From DASZQY01 sp036511595 (GTDB lineage Bacteria > Pseudomonadota > Alphaproteobacteria > Rhizobiales > Kaistiaceae), in NCBI GenBank assembly GCA_036511595.1, contig DATCBY010000081.1, positions 1 to 53,911 of the forward strand: a DNA stretch of 53,911 nt, given 5' to 3'. The first letter of the stretch is position 1, and each line of letters starts with the position of its first letter. This document shows, one piece after another, positions 17,605-26,106 of this stretch. The notes under the pieces are model-generated. The model saw nothing but the letters and a program-made list of their open reading frames with translations. It was not told the origin of the DNA and searched no databases. Position numbers and translations under genes: made by a program.

Positions 17605-18945
17605 ATGCCGATCAACATCCTCATGCCGGCGCTATCGCCCACGATGGAGAAGGGCAACCTCACCAAGTGGCTCAAGAAGGAGGGCGACGAGGTCAAGTCC
17701 GGCGACGTGATCGCCGAGATCGAGACCGACAAGGCGACGATGGAGTTCGAGGCGGTGGACGAGGGGACGATGGGCAAGATCCTCGTTCCCGAAGGCACGC
17801 AGGACGTCGCCATCAACCAGCCCATCGCGATTCTCCTCATGGAGGGCGAGAAGCCGGGTGCGACGGCCGCTCCCGCTGCGCCGCCGAAGGCGGCAGCGCC
17901 TGTGGCTGCGCCCGCCGCGCCCAAGGCCGCGCCGGCAACTCCGGTCGCGCCGAGTGCCGCCGCTCCGAAACCTGCTCCGGCGGCTGCACCTGCCGCGTCA
18001 ACCGACGGCACGGGTGCGCGCACATTTGCCTCGCCGCTTGCCCGCCGGCTGGCAAAGGAAGCCGGGATCGACGTGGCGCGGGTGCAGGGCAGCGGCCCGC
18101 GTGGCCGCGTGGTGAAATCGGACATCGACGCCGCCCGCTCGGGCAAGGCGCCGATGGCGGCGGCCTCCACCGGCACATCGATCGCGAAGCCGGCGGCACC
18201 GCCGTCGATGACCGATGCGCAGGTGATGAAGCTCTTCGACGACGATGAATACACCGTCGTGCCACACGACAACGTGCGCAAGATCATCGCCAGGCGGCTG
18301 GTCGAAGCGAAGACCACGATCCCGCATTTCTACCTGACGATCGATACCGAGATCGACGCGCTGCTGGCGCTGAGGACGCAGCTTAACTCGTCGGCGCCGC
18401 AAAAGGACGGCAAGCCGGCGTGGCGGATTTCCGTCAATGATCTCATCATCAAGGCGCTGGCGCTGGCGCTCATGCGCGTGCCGGACGCGAATGTCACCTG
18501 GACCGAAGCCGGGATGCTGCACCACAAGCGCGCCGATGTCGGCGTCGCGGTGTCGATTACTGGCGGCCTCATCACGCCAGTCGTGCGACATGCCGACAAC
18601 AAGCGCATTTCGGAGATTTCCAACGAGATGAAGGATCTTGCCGCGCGCGCCCGCGTGCGCAAGCTGGCCCCGCAGGAGTACCAGGGCGGCACCAGCGCGG
18701 TGTCGAACCTCGGCATGTTTGGCATCAAGGATTTTGCCGCGGTGATCAATCCGCCGCACGCCACGATCCTTGCCGTCGGCGCAGGCATCGAGACGCCGGT
18801 GGTGCGCGACGGCAAGGTCGAGATCCGCACGATCATGACCTGCACGCTGTCGACCGACCATCGCGCCGTCGACGGGGCGCTGGGCGCGCAACTCATTTCT
18901 GCGTTCAAGGACTTCATCGAGAAACCAGCGGGCATGCTTGCGTAG
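17605..18945 (+). CDS. pdhC: Dihydrolipoyllysine-residue acetyltransferase (pyruvate dehydrogenase E2)
   Basis: E2 forms the core of the complex and transfers the acetyl group to coenzyme A. The 446-residue protein has one lipoyl domain (about 1-76; Lys43 in ETDKATMEFEA), an Ala/Pro linker, a peripheral subunit-binding domain (about 139-175; ASPLARRLAKEAGIDVARVQGSGPRGRV), a second linker, and a catalytic domain ending in STDHRAVDGALGAQL with the active-site His and Asp. The last codons overlap the start of the downstream membrane-protein gene. Confidence 0.98.
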   Translation: MPINILMPALSPTMEKGNLTKWLKKEGDEVKSGDVIAEIETDKATMEFEAVDEGTMGKILVPEGTQDVAINQPIAILLMEGEKPGATAAPAAPPKAAAPVAAPAAPKAAPATPVAPSAAAPKPAPAAAPAASTDGTGARTFASPLARRLAKEAGIDVARVQGSGPRGRVVKSDIDAARSGKAPMAAASTGTSIAKPAAPPSMTDAQVMKLFDDDEYTVVPHDNVRKIIARRLVEAKTTIPHFYLTIDTEIDALLALRTQLNSSAPQKDGKPAWRISVNDLIIKALALALMRVPDANVTWTEAGMLHHKRADVGVAVSITGGLITPVVRHADNKRISEISNEMKDLAARARVRKLAPQEYQGGTSAVSNLGMFGIKDFAAVINPPHATILAVGAGIETPVVRDGKVEIRTIMTCTLSTDHRAVDGALGAQLISAFKDFIEKPAGMLA

Positions 18946-19345
18946 GGTCATTCGCGGCGTCGGCGCCCTTCTCATCGCCATGATCCTTTCGGGCTTTATC
19001 GCCGGCACGATCCAGCTCGAGTTTGCCGTCTGGTTCGGCTCGCGCGAGGAATTCATCGTCATCGAGATGGGACTGGTGCTGCTGATCCTCGCCATGACCG
19101 CGACCTTCGGCGTCGTGCTTCTCGCCGGCGCCGCGGCGATGGCTGTTCGCTGGACGGCCATCGCTTTCGTGGTCGCGCTCCTGCTGGTCGCGGTGGCATT
19201 GGAAATCTTCAGCGTTTCCGCAGACGGAGGGCGCGTGCTGCGAGGCGACCTGCCGTTCCAGGTCGAACTGGTGATCCCCGGCCTCGTCGCCATCCTCATC
19301 CAGTGGTGGCTGCTGCACCGGCATGTTCGGGCGAGGGCGGCGTAA
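18938..19345 (+). CDS. Small multi-pass membrane protein of unknown function
   Basis: A 135-residue protein with four predicted membrane helices (about 8-30, 40-65, 68-93 and 105-128) and an Arg-rich N-terminus (MRRVIRGVG). The likely start is a TTG at 18938 that overlaps the pdhC stop codon region by 8 bases, so translation may depend on pdhC. It sits between the E2 and E3 genes. I do not recognise a family. The open frame, helix pattern and position make a real gene likely. Confidence 0.65.
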   Translation: MRRVIRGVGALLIAMILSGFIAGTIQLEFAVWFGSREEFIVIEMGLVLLILAMTATFGVVLLAGAAAMAVRWTAIAFVVALLLVAVALEIFSVSADGGRVLRGDLPFQVELVIPGLVAILIQWWLLHRHVRARAA

Positions 19346-19429
19346 TCGGTATGGCGGCGCTGCACACGAAGATTGGGGTCGCGTTGCAGCGCATGTTAAG
19401 GGTTCGCGACCAAGCGGGAGAGCAAGGCC

Positions 19430-20845
19430 ATGGCTGATACCTACGACGTCATCATCATCGGCTCGGGGCCGGGCGGCTACGTCGCCGCCATCCGCGCCGT
19501 GCAGCTCGGCCTGAAGACCGCGATCGTCGAGCGCTCCTACCTCGGCGGCATCTGCCTCAACTGGGGGTGCATCCCGACCAAGGCGCTGCTGCGGTCGGCC
19601 GAAATCTACCACTACATGCAGAACGCCAAGGACTATGGGCTCTCCGCCAAGGACGTCAGCTACGACGCGGCAGCGGTGGTGAAACGGTCGCGCGGGGTAG
19701 CGACACAGCTCTCCAACGGCGTCGCCTTCCTGCTCAAGAAGAACAAGGTCGACGTGATCTGGGGAACCGCCACGATCACCGCACCCGGCAAGCTGTCGGT
19801 GGTCGCCGCCGAAAACCCGCCGAAGGGCGCGCTCGGCGCCGGCGACTATGCCGCGAAGAACATCATCATCGCGACAGGAGCGCGACCGCGCGCGTTGCCG
19901 GGGCTGGAGCCCGACAAGAAACTGGTGTGGACCTATTTCGAGGCGATGGCGCCGGACAAGATGCCGAAGTCGCTGCTCGTCGTCGGCTCGGGCGCCATCG
20001 GCATCGAGTTCGCGTCATTCTACCGGACGATGGGCGTCGAGGTGACGGTCGTCGAAATCCTGCCGCAAATTTTGCCGGTGGAAGACGATGAAATCGCGGC
20101 GCACGCGCGCAAGCGCTTCGAAAAGGCCGGCATCAAAATCCATACCGAGACGAAGGTCGCCAAGCTCGCCAAGGCGGCCGACTCGGTTACGGCCAGCCTC
20201 GAGTTCAAGGACGGCAAGAAGGAAGACATCAAGTTCGACCGCATCATTTCCGCCGTCGGCGTCGTCGGCAACGTCGAGAATCTCGGGCTGGAGAAGCTTG
20301 GGGTGAAGCTCGACCGAGGTATCATCGTCACCGACGCCCATGGCCGCACGAATGTGCCCGGCATCCTTGCCATTGGCGACGTCGCCGGGCCGCCGATGCT
20401 GGCGCACAAGGCCGAGCACGAGGGTGTCATCTGCGTCGAGGCGATTGCCGGACAGAAGCCGCACGCTATGGACAAGCTGAAGATACCGGGCTGCACATAT
20501 TGCAACCCGCAGGTCGCCTCCGTCGGTCTCACCGAAGCAAAAGCCAAGGCGGCGGGCTTTGACATCCGGGTCGGTAAGTTTCCCTTCATCGGCAACGGCA
20601 AGGCGATCGCGCTCGGCGAGCCGGAAGGACTGGTCAAGACGATCTTCGACAAGAAGACCGGCCAATTGCTGGGCGCCCATCTGGTCGGCGCTGAGGTGAC
20701 TGAGTTGATTCAGGGCTTTGTCATCGCTATGAACCTTGAGACGACCGAGGAAGAACTGATGCAAACGGTCTTCCCGCACCCGACGCTTTCGGAAGCGATG
20801 CACGAAAGCGTCCTCGCCGCGTACGGCAGGGTGATCCACGTTTAA
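19430..20845 (+). CDS. lpdA: Dihydrolipoyl dehydrogenase (E3)
   Basis: E3 reoxidises the dihydrolipoyl groups of the pyruvate dehydrogenase complex and reduces NAD+. The 471-residue flavoprotein has the FAD-binding GSGPGGYVAA (11-20), the redox disulfide in GGICLNWGCIPT (Cys42, Cys47), the NAD+-binding VGSGAIGIEFASFY, a second FAD motif GIFAIGDVAG-like LAIGDVAGPPMLAHKA, and the catalytic base in HPTLSEAMHE near the C-terminus. It follows pdhC by one small gene. The last codons and stop lie in the first copy of a 35-base tandem duplication. Confidence 0.98.
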   Translation: MADTYDVIIIGSGPGGYVAAIRAVQLGLKTAIVERSYLGGICLNWGCIPTKALLRSAEIYHYMQNAKDYGLSAKDVSYDAAAVVKRSRGVATQLSNGVAFLLKKNKVDVIWGTATITAPGKLSVVAAENPPKGALGAGDYAAKNIIIATGARPRALPGLEPDKKLVWTYFEAMAPDKMPKSLLVVGSGAIGIEFASFYRTMGVEVTVVEILPQILPVEDDEIAAHARKRFEKAGIKIHTETKVAKLAKAADSVTASLEFKDGKKEDIKFDRIISAVGVVGNVENLGLEKLGVKLDRGIIVTDAHGRTNVPGILAIGDVAGPPMLAHKAEHEGVICVEAIAGQKPHAMDKLKIPGCTYCNPQVASVGLTEAKAKAAGFDIRVGKFPFIGNGKAIALGEPEGLVKTIFDKKTGQLLGAHLVGAEVTELIQGFVIAMNLETTEEELMQTVFPHPTLSEAMHESVLAAYGRVIHV

Positions 20846-20899
20846 AGAACGGTCGCAGGGAGACCGTGATCCACGTTTAAAGAACGGTCGCAGGGAGAC
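20831..20899. repeat. Tandem duplication (period 35) covering the lpdA stop codon
   Basis: A 34-base unit beginning GTGATCCACG and ending GCAGGGAGAC occurs at 20831-20864 and again, identically, at 20866-20899 after one intervening base. The first copy encodes the last codons of lpdA and its TAA. The second copy repeats these after the stop and supplies the GGGAGAC ribosome binding site for the next gene at 20906. The perfect identity indicates a recent event. Confidence 0.97.
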
Positions 20900-20905
20900 G
20901 CACTA

Positions 20906-22114
20906 ATGACGAGTTCACGATTGGGCGCCCGGATTGCGGTCGCGACGGCCCTCGCGCTCGCCGTGGTGGGCTTGAGCGCCACGGCAGGAATGACGACCGA
21001 TATCCGGCAGGCCGGCCCCACCGTCAATGTGACCGGTGATGGCGGACAGGTTCAGGCGGGCGGCGCAAACGTCACCGTGTCGGGCAACGCGACCAGCGTG
21101 CGCGCCGCTGGCGCGCTCGTTTCGGTCAATGCCACGACCACTGCCGGCATCTCCGCCGCCGGCGCACAGGTCACGGTCGCCGGCACGGTCGGCGGCAACC
21201 TCAAGGCTGCTGGCGCGGTCCTCGATATCAGCGGCACCGTCGGCGGCAACGCCGACATCGCCGGCGCGGTCGTGAAGTCCGGCCTCGTCGTGACCGGGCG
21301 CCTTCGCGCCGTCGGAGCCAATCTTACGCTTCTGCCGGCCACCGACGTCCATGGCGATCTCATGGCGTTCGGGGCGGTCGTCACCATCGCCGGACACACC
21401 GGCGGCAAGATCGCTGCAGGCGGCGCCATCGTGACGTTCGACGGACAAGCGGATGGGGCCGTCGAAATCACCGGCAAGCGCGTCATCATCGGACCGGATG
21501 CGAAGATCGCCGGCGATCTCACGGTGCGTTCGCCGAACGCTCCGGAGATCGCGACGGGCGCCGTCATCAGCGGCACCGTGAGCCAGGTCCAACCGTCGAC
21601 GTGGTGGTCGGTTGCGCCGTGGACTTGGGCCGTAGCGTTCGCGGCCGCGGTGGCGGCCGGTACGATCCTGGCCGGGATCGTACTGATGCTTTTCGGCGGT
21701 CACGTTTTCCGCGTCGCCACCGAGAACGTGCGCCATCGTCCGCTGTCGAGCTTCCTGTTCGGGATCCTCGTGTTCGTGCTCATACCGTTCATCGCCGCGA
21801 TCCTGATGCTCACCATCGTCGGCATTTCCATCGGCTTGGCCGTCCTATTCATCCTGCCATTCCTGGTGATCTTCGGACACGCCGTGGCAGCCGCCGGGAT
21901 AGCGGCAGGATTGCTCATCCGCCGGCGCGGCGAGCTCGGCGTCGGTTCCAGCCTGCTCATGCTGATCATCGGCGCGATCGTGCTCGTCGCGCTTGGCCTC
22001 ATCCCCTGGGTTGGCCCGGTGATCGTGGCGATCGCCATCGTGCTGGGCACTGGCGCCTTCACCCGCACGATCGGCGGACGGCTTCGCCGCGTCGACCCGG
22101 TCCTGCCGGTCTAG
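20906..22114 (+). CDS. Bactofilin-like polymer-forming domain fused to a C-terminal membrane domain
   Basis: A 402-residue envelope protein. An N-terminal signal or anchor (about 8-28) is followed by a Gly/Ala/Val/Thr-rich region (about 40-225). This region contains short repeating units such as VTVAGTVGGNLKAAGAVLDISG, typical of right-handed beta-helices of bactofilin/polymer-forming proteins. The C-terminal half (about 235-390) has four to five membrane helices. The layout matches exported polymer-forming membrane proteins of unknown role. A GGGAGAC ribosome binding site from the tandem duplication precedes the ATG. A structural role in the envelope is inference. Confidence 0.75.
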   Translation: MTSSRLGARIAVATALALAVVGLSATAGMTTDIRQAGPTVNVTGDGGQVQAGGANVTVSGNATSVRAAGALVSVNATTTAGISAAGAQVTVAGTVGGNLKAAGAVLDISGTVGGNADIAGAVVKSGLVVTGRLRAVGANLTLLPATDVHGDLMAFGAVVTIAGHTGGKIAAGGAIVTFDGQADGAVEITGKRVIIGPDAKIAGDLTVRSPNAPEIATGAVISGTVSQVQPSTWWSVAPWTWAVAFAAAVAAGTILAGIVLMLFGGHVFRVATENVRHRPLSSFLFGILVFVLIPFIAAILMLTIVGISIGLAVLFILPFLVIFGHAVAAAGIAAGLLIRRRGELGVGSSLLMLIIGAIVLVALGLIPWVGPVIVAIAIVLGTGAFTRTIGGRLRRVDPVLPV

Positions 22115-22228
22115 CCGGTGGGGCAGCGGTCCGTGACGTTTGGGCGACGGCCATTTTGCGCTAGTCTCCGCGCGCTGAGATCGAGTCGGACTTGAGGCCA
22201 ATCTGGCGAGAACACGAGCGAGGGCGCG

Positions 22229-22489
22229 ATGAACGGGCAGACGCAGTCGATAGTGTCCTGGATTGTCATTGGCCTGATCGCCGGTTTCCTGGCGAGCGTA
22301 ATCGTCGGCGGTGGCGGCGGCCTTCTCGGCTGGCTGATTGCCGGCCTCATCGGGTCGGTGGTGGGCGGCTTCATCGCCCAGCAGACCAAGCTTCGGCTTA
22401 ACCTCGGCAATCCCTTTCTGGAGCAGGTGATCATCTCCGTCATCGGCGCGATCGTCGTCCTGATCGTCGCCCGCATCATCATTGGCTGA
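22229..22489 (+). CDS. GlsB/YeaQ/YmgE family membrane protein
   Basis: An 86-residue protein with three hydrophobic segments: WIVIGLIAGFLASVIVGGGGG, LLGWLIAGLIGSVVGGFIAQQ and EQVIISVIGAIVVLIVARIIIG. This is the hallmark of the 'transglycosylase-associated' GlsB/YeaQ family, small inner-membrane proteins linked to envelope stress in several bacteria. Despite the name, no enzymatic residues are present. It is followed 10 bases later by a second member of the same family. Confidence 0.88.
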   Translation: MNGQTQSIVSWIVIGLIAGFLASVIVGGGGGLLGWLIAGLIGSVVGGFIAQQTKLRLNLGNPFLEQVIISVIGAIVVLIVARIIIG

Positions 22490-22499
22490 GGGTTCGCGT

Positions 22500-22757
22500 A
22501 TGAACGGCGTCGGCTTAGTCGGCTCGATCTTCATTGGCGGGATTGCCGGGTGGATCGCCGAGCGCGTCATGGAGGCCAAGATGGGCATCGTCGCCAATGT
22601 CGTCCTCGGCATTGTCGGTGCGCTCGTCCTCAACGCCATACTGCGTGCCCTGAACGTCGTGCCACCTGCCGGATGGCTGGCGCAACTGGTTGTCGCGGCG
22701 GTCGGCGCGATCCTGCTCATCTGGGCCTACCGGGCGATTCGAGGCCGAACCGTTTGA
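22500..22757 (+). CDS. Second GlsB/YeaQ family membrane protein
   Basis: An 85-residue paralogue of the preceding gene with the same three-helix layout (GSIFIGGIAGWIAERVMEAK, MGIVANVVLGIVGALVLNAIL, LAQLVVAAVGAILLIWAYRAI). The frame opens at 22482, but the ATG at 22500 has GAGG eight bases upstream and matches the family length. The pair probably arose by tandem duplication, though sequences have diverged considerably. Confidence 0.85.
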   Translation: MNGVGLVGSIFIGGIAGWIAERVMEAKMGIVANVVLGIVGALVLNAILRALNVVPPAGWLAQLVVAAVGAILLIWAYRAIRGRTV

Positions 22758-22825
22758 ATTCCGGCTGAAATGCATGCCGGATATGCACGGGGCGGCGTGA
22801 ATTCGGCGGGCGGCGGATGGCCGGC

Positions 22826-22840
22826 GTGCTATATAAGCAC
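22826..22840. promoter_or_regulatory. AT-rich inverted repeat in the lipA upstream region
   Basis: GTGCT-ATATA-AGCAC is an inverted repeat with five-base arms, 54 bases before the lipA ATG. Its TATATA core could serve as a -10 element, so it is a candidate operator/promoter overlap for lipA. No matching -35 hexamer was recognised. Confidence 0.35.
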
Positions 22841-22893
22841 CTGATGTAACTGCCTTTCGCGGAGCCGGTCCCGACCGGGAGTAGAACGCGGCA

Positions 22894-23847
22894 ATGACCA
22901 ACCTGATCGACACGATTTCGGCGCCGCGCCCGCGCCACCCGGAAAAGGCCCACCGGCCGGACACGCCGACGCTGCGCAAGCCTGACTGGATTCGGGTCAA
23001 GGCGCCGGGGTCGCGGGTCTATCGCGAGACCTCTGCCATCGTGCGCGAGCATGGCCTTGTGACCGTGTGCGAGGAGGCGGGCTGTCCCAACATCGGCGAA
23101 TGCTGGTCGAAGAAGCATGCCACCTTCATGATCATGGGCGACACCTGCACGCGCGCCTGCGCCTTCTGCAACGTGCGCACCGGAATGCCAGGCCCGCTCG
23201 ACCCGGATGAACCCGACAAGATTGCCGACGCCGTCGCCACGCTCGGCCTCAACCATGTCGTCATCACCTCGGTCGATCGCGACGACCTCGCCGATGGCGG
23301 CGCGGAGCATTTTGCGCGCGTCATCGTGGCGATCCGGGCGCGCAGCAGCACGACCATCGAGATCCTGACGCCCGACTTCTTGCGCAAGGAGGGCGCGATT
23401 CCGCTGATCGTCGCGGCCAAGCCCGATGTCTTCAACCACAATCTCGAGACCGTCCCATCGAAGTACCTGACGGTGCGCCCCGGCGCCCGCTACTTCGCCT
23501 CGCTCCGCCTGCTGCAGCAGGTGAAGGAGCTTGACCCGCAGATGTTCACCAAGTCGGGCATCATGGTCGGCCTCGGCGAGGAGCGGAACGAGGTACTGCA
23601 GCTCATGGACGACCTGCGCGCCGCCAACGTCGATTTTCTTACCATCGGCCAGTACCTGCAGCCGACGCGCAAGCATCACCCGGTCGTGCGTTTCGTGCCG
23701 CCGGAGGAATTCAAGGCGTTCGAGACTATCGCTTACGCCAAGGGCTTCCTGATGGTGTCGGCCAGCCCGCTCACCCGGTCCTCGCATCATGCCGGCGACG
23801 ATTTTGCCCAGCTGCGCGCGGCGCGGGCGGCCCGCGCCGGCGCCTGA
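22894..23847 (+). CDS. lipA: Lipoyl synthase
   Basis: LipA inserts two sulfur atoms into protein-bound octanoyl groups, producing the lipoyl cofactor needed by the PdhB and PdhC lipoyl domains encoded just upstream. The 317-residue radical-SAM enzyme has the auxiliary-cluster cysteines in CEEAGCPNIGEC (59, 64, 70) and the radical-SAM triad in CTRACAFC (85, 89, 92), plus RSSHHAGDDF near the C-terminus. All six cluster cysteines are present. Position after the pdh cluster is conserved in the order. Confidence 0.98.
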   Translation: MTNLIDTISAPRPRHPEKAHRPDTPTLRKPDWIRVKAPGSRVYRETSAIVREHGLVTVCEEAGCPNIGECWSKKHATFMIMGDTCTRACAFCNVRTGMPGPLDPDEPDKIADAVATLGLNHVVITSVDRDDLADGGAEHFARVIVAIRARSSTTIEILTPDFLRKEGAIPLIVAAKPDVFNHNLETVPSKYLTVRPGARYFASLRLLQQVKELDPQMFTKSGIMVGLGEERNEVLQLMDDLRAANVDFLTIGQYLQPTRKHHPVVRFVPPEEFKAFETIAYAKGFLMVSASPLTRSSHHAGDDFAQLRAARAARAGA

Positions 23848-23853
23848 CGGTCA

Positions 23854-24309
23854 ATGCCGAAATACGCCAGCGAGCGGCCCGTGACGCATAGCGCGGAAGA
23901 GATGTTCGCGCTTGTTGCCAACATCGAGGACTATCCGAAGTTCGTTCCACTCTGCCAGGCGCTGGTCGTTCGTGGGCACAGCAAGGAAGGCGACCGGGAG
24001 ATTGTCGTCGCCGACATGACGGTCGCCTACGGTCCGGTGCGCGAGACTTTCACCACGCGCGTCACCCTCTACCGCCCGGGACATACGATCGCCGCATCCT
24101 ATCTCGACGGACCGTTCCGTCATCTCGACAGTTCCTGGTCTTTCGTCTCGACCGGCGAGAAATCCTGCACCGTGCATTTCGCCATCGACTACGAGTTCCG
24201 CTCGCGCAGCCTTGGCCTGCTGATGGGGAGCGTGTTCGACACGGCCTTCCGGAAGTTCGCCGGTGCGTTCGAGGCGCGCGCCGACGCGGTCTACGGACGC
24301 GGCGCCTAA
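23854..24309 (+). CDS. Coq10/RatA-like START-domain (SRPBCC) protein
   Basis: A 151-residue protein of the polyketide cyclase/START superfamily. It reads MPKYASERPVTHSAEEMFALVANIEDYPKFVPLCQALVV, close to Coq10/RatA proteins. In mitochondria Coq10 binds ubiquinone and supports respiration. The bacterial homologues are annotated either as ubiquinone-binding proteins or as 'RatA toxin'. Location 6 bases after lipA is standard in alphaproteobacteria and favours the ubiquinone role. The stop overlaps the stop of the convergent cinA gene. Confidence 0.88.
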   Translation: MPKYASERPVTHSAEEMFALVANIEDYPKFVPLCQALVVRGHSKEGDREIVVADMTVAYGPVRETFTTRVTLYRPGHTIAASYLDGPFRHLDSSWSFVSTGEKSCTVHFAIDYEFRSRSLGLLMGSVFDTAFRKFAGAFEARADAVYGRGA

Positions 24310-24800
24310 CGCGCCAGGGCGTCGAGCATGGCCAGCGCCTCGCGCACCGTCGCCAGCCGCACTTCCGACCGGCCGATATCGCCGAACCGCTGCTCCCGGT
24401 GAATGATCTCGCCGCCGCGGCGGACCGCCGCGAAATGAACCAATCCAATCGGCTTGTGCGGCGACCCGCCACCCGGACCGGCGATGCCGGTCACCGCCAC
24501 CACCAGATGTGCCTCCGACCTTTTCAGCGCGCCCTCGGCCATGGCGCGCGCCGTTCCTTCCGACACCGCGCCTCCGTTCGCCAGCAACGCCTCCGGGACT
24601 CCGAGCATGTCGGTCTTGGCGATGTTCGAGTAGGTGACGAAACCCCGTTCGACGACCGCCGAGGAGCCGGGCACTTCCGTGAGTGTCCCGGCGACGAGAC
24701 CGCCTGTGCAGGACTCTGCCGTCGCGATTGTGAGGCCCATCCGCGTACACCGCGCGATCAGCTCGGTCGCGGCCGGCAGCAATTGAGCGAGATCGGTCAT
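24306..24800 (-). CDS. CinA C-terminal domain protein (nicotinamide-nucleotide amidohydrolase)
   Basis: A 164-residue stand-alone CinA-C/PncC-type protein, which in characterised members deamidates NMN. It has TIATAESCTGGLVAGTLTEVPGSS with the catalytic serine, VTYSNIAKTDMLGV, and AVTGIAGPGGG. The frame extends upstream to 25079 over ispDF, but the ATG at 24800 starts the fold and overlaps the ispDF stop by 4 bases. The N-terminal molybdopterin-binding domain of full CinA is absent, as in most alphaproteobacterial copies. Confidence 0.92.
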   Translation of the reverse strand: MTDLAQLLPAATELIARCTRMGLTIATAESCTGGLVAGTLTEVPGSSAVVERGFVTYSNIAKTDMLGVPEALLANGGAVSEGTARAMAEGALKRSEAHLVVAVTGIAGPGGGSPHKPIGLVHFAAVRRGGEIIHREQRFGDIGRSEVRLATVREALAMLDALAR

Positions 24801-25990
24801 GGCGCGAAGGGCAGGCGGATGGTGGCGACGGCGTGGGCGGCGACGCCTTCGCCGCGCCCGATGAAACCGAGGCCCTCGTTCGTGGTTGCCTTGACGCCGA
24901 CCCGGGCGACCGGGATGCCGCAGATCTTTGCAATACTGGCGCGCATCGCCTCCCGGTGCGGGGCAATCTTCGGGCCCTCGCCGATGTAGGCGACGTCGAG
25001 ATGGGCGATGGCGCCGCCGCGTGCCCGCACGCGCGCCGCGGCGTCGGCCAGGAAACGATCGGAGGAGACGCCGCGCCATTTCTGGTCGGACGGCGGAAAA
25101 TGCTGGCCGATGTCGCCGTCGCCGAGCGCGCCCAGCACCGCGTCGGTCAACGCATGCAGGACCACGTCCGCGTCGGAATGTCCGATAAGCCCGCGCGTGT
25201 GCGGAATTGCAACGCCGCCCAGCATCACCTCGCTGCCGGGGCCAAGGGGATGCACGTCGTATCCTACCCCGACGTGAACCTCGCCGGCGCGGAGCAAATC
25301 TTCGCCCGCCAGCCTGCGGTCAGCGCCAGCAATATCGGCTGCGGTCGTCAGCTTGATGTTGCAGGCCTCGCCGGCAACGGTGCGCACCTCGATGCCGGCC
25401 CACTCCGCCACGGCCGCATCGTCGGTGAAACTCATGCCGGCAGAGCTCGCTTTCTGGTGGGCCTCGTGGATAGCGGAAAACACGAAGCCCTGTGGCGTTT
25501 CGGCCGCCTCCAGGTGTGTCCGATCGATCGTGGCGACGATGCGCCCATCCTCAACCCGTTTCAGCGTGCTGGACACGGGCAGGGTGGGCGCCACACCGCG
25601 GGTGCCGGCAAGCGCGGCGATGACCCGATCGATCAGTCCGGCGGATACGAACGGCCGCGCGGCGTCCTGTATGAGGACAAGGGAGGGAGCATTGTGCATC
25701 AACGCATCCAACCCTCGGAGCACGGAAGCTTGGCGCGTCTCGCCGCCGTCCACGGCGGGTCGCAGCTTGGGATGGTGCAGTGCAAGAGACTCGTAAAGCG
25801 CCTGATGCCGCGCGCCGATGATGGGCTGGACGATATCGATGTCTGCATGATCGAGAAAAGCCCGGAGGACACGGCCGAGGATCGGAGTTCCGCCAACAGA
25901 CTGATATTGCTTTGGAATATTGCCAGGTTGGGCGCGTGTACCGCTTCCGGCGGCGACGACAAGGGCTGCGGTATGGGAGCGGTTAGCCAT
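24797..25990 (-). CDS. ispDF: Bifunctional IspD/IspF (MEP cytidylyltransferase / MECDP synthase)
   Basis: This 397-residue fusion catalyses two steps of the non-mevalonate isoprenoid pathway. IspD (about 1-225) has VVAAGSGTRAQPGNIPKQYQSVGG for CTP binding and DAARPFVSA. IspF (about 235-397) has GVGYDVHPLGPG with the zinc-binding aspartate and histidine, GHSDADVVLHALTDA, and ATTNEGLGFIGRGEGVAAHAVA. The fusion is common in alphaproteobacteria. It is divergent from dusB across a 116-base gap and overlaps cinA by 4 bases. Confidence 0.97.
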   Translation of the reverse strand: MANRSHTAALVVAAGSGTRAQPGNIPKQYQSVGGTPILGRVLRAFLDHADIDIVQPIIGARHQALYESLALHHPKLRPAVDGGETRQASVLRGLDALMHNAPSLVLIQDAARPFVSAGLIDRVIAALAGTRGVAPTLPVSSTLKRVEDGRIVATIDRTHLEAAETPQGFVFSAIHEAHQKASSAGMSFTDDAAVAEWAGIEVRTVAGEACNIKLTTAADIAGADRRLAGEDLLRAGEVHVGVGYDVHPLGPGSEVMLGGVAIPHTRGLIGHSDADVVLHALTDAVLGALGDGDIGQHFPPSDQKWRGVSSDRFLADAAARVRARGGAIAHLDVAYIGEGPKIAPHREAMRASIAKICGIPVARVGVKATTNEGLGFIGRGEGVAAHAVATIRLPFAP

Positions 25991-26049
25991 CAGGGGATGC
26001 CTTGGACAATCCGGGTTCCTCCCTTATCACGCTCCTGCCCATTTCGCAC

Positions 26050-26077
26050 TTGCTCACACCGGTGAATTGACTAATCT
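26050..26077 (+). promoter_or_regulatory. Candidate sigma70-type promoter for dusB-ntrBC
   Basis: TTGCTC (26050-26055), a 16-base spacer and TAATCT (26072-26077) lie about 30 bases before the dusB ATG. The spacer includes the eight-base palindrome CACCGGTG (26057-26064). The match to the -35/-10 consensus is moderate, so this is a tentative call. Confidence 0.35.
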
Positions 26078-26106
26078 ATGGGCAACAGAGTGAGTGCCTA
26101 ATCGCT

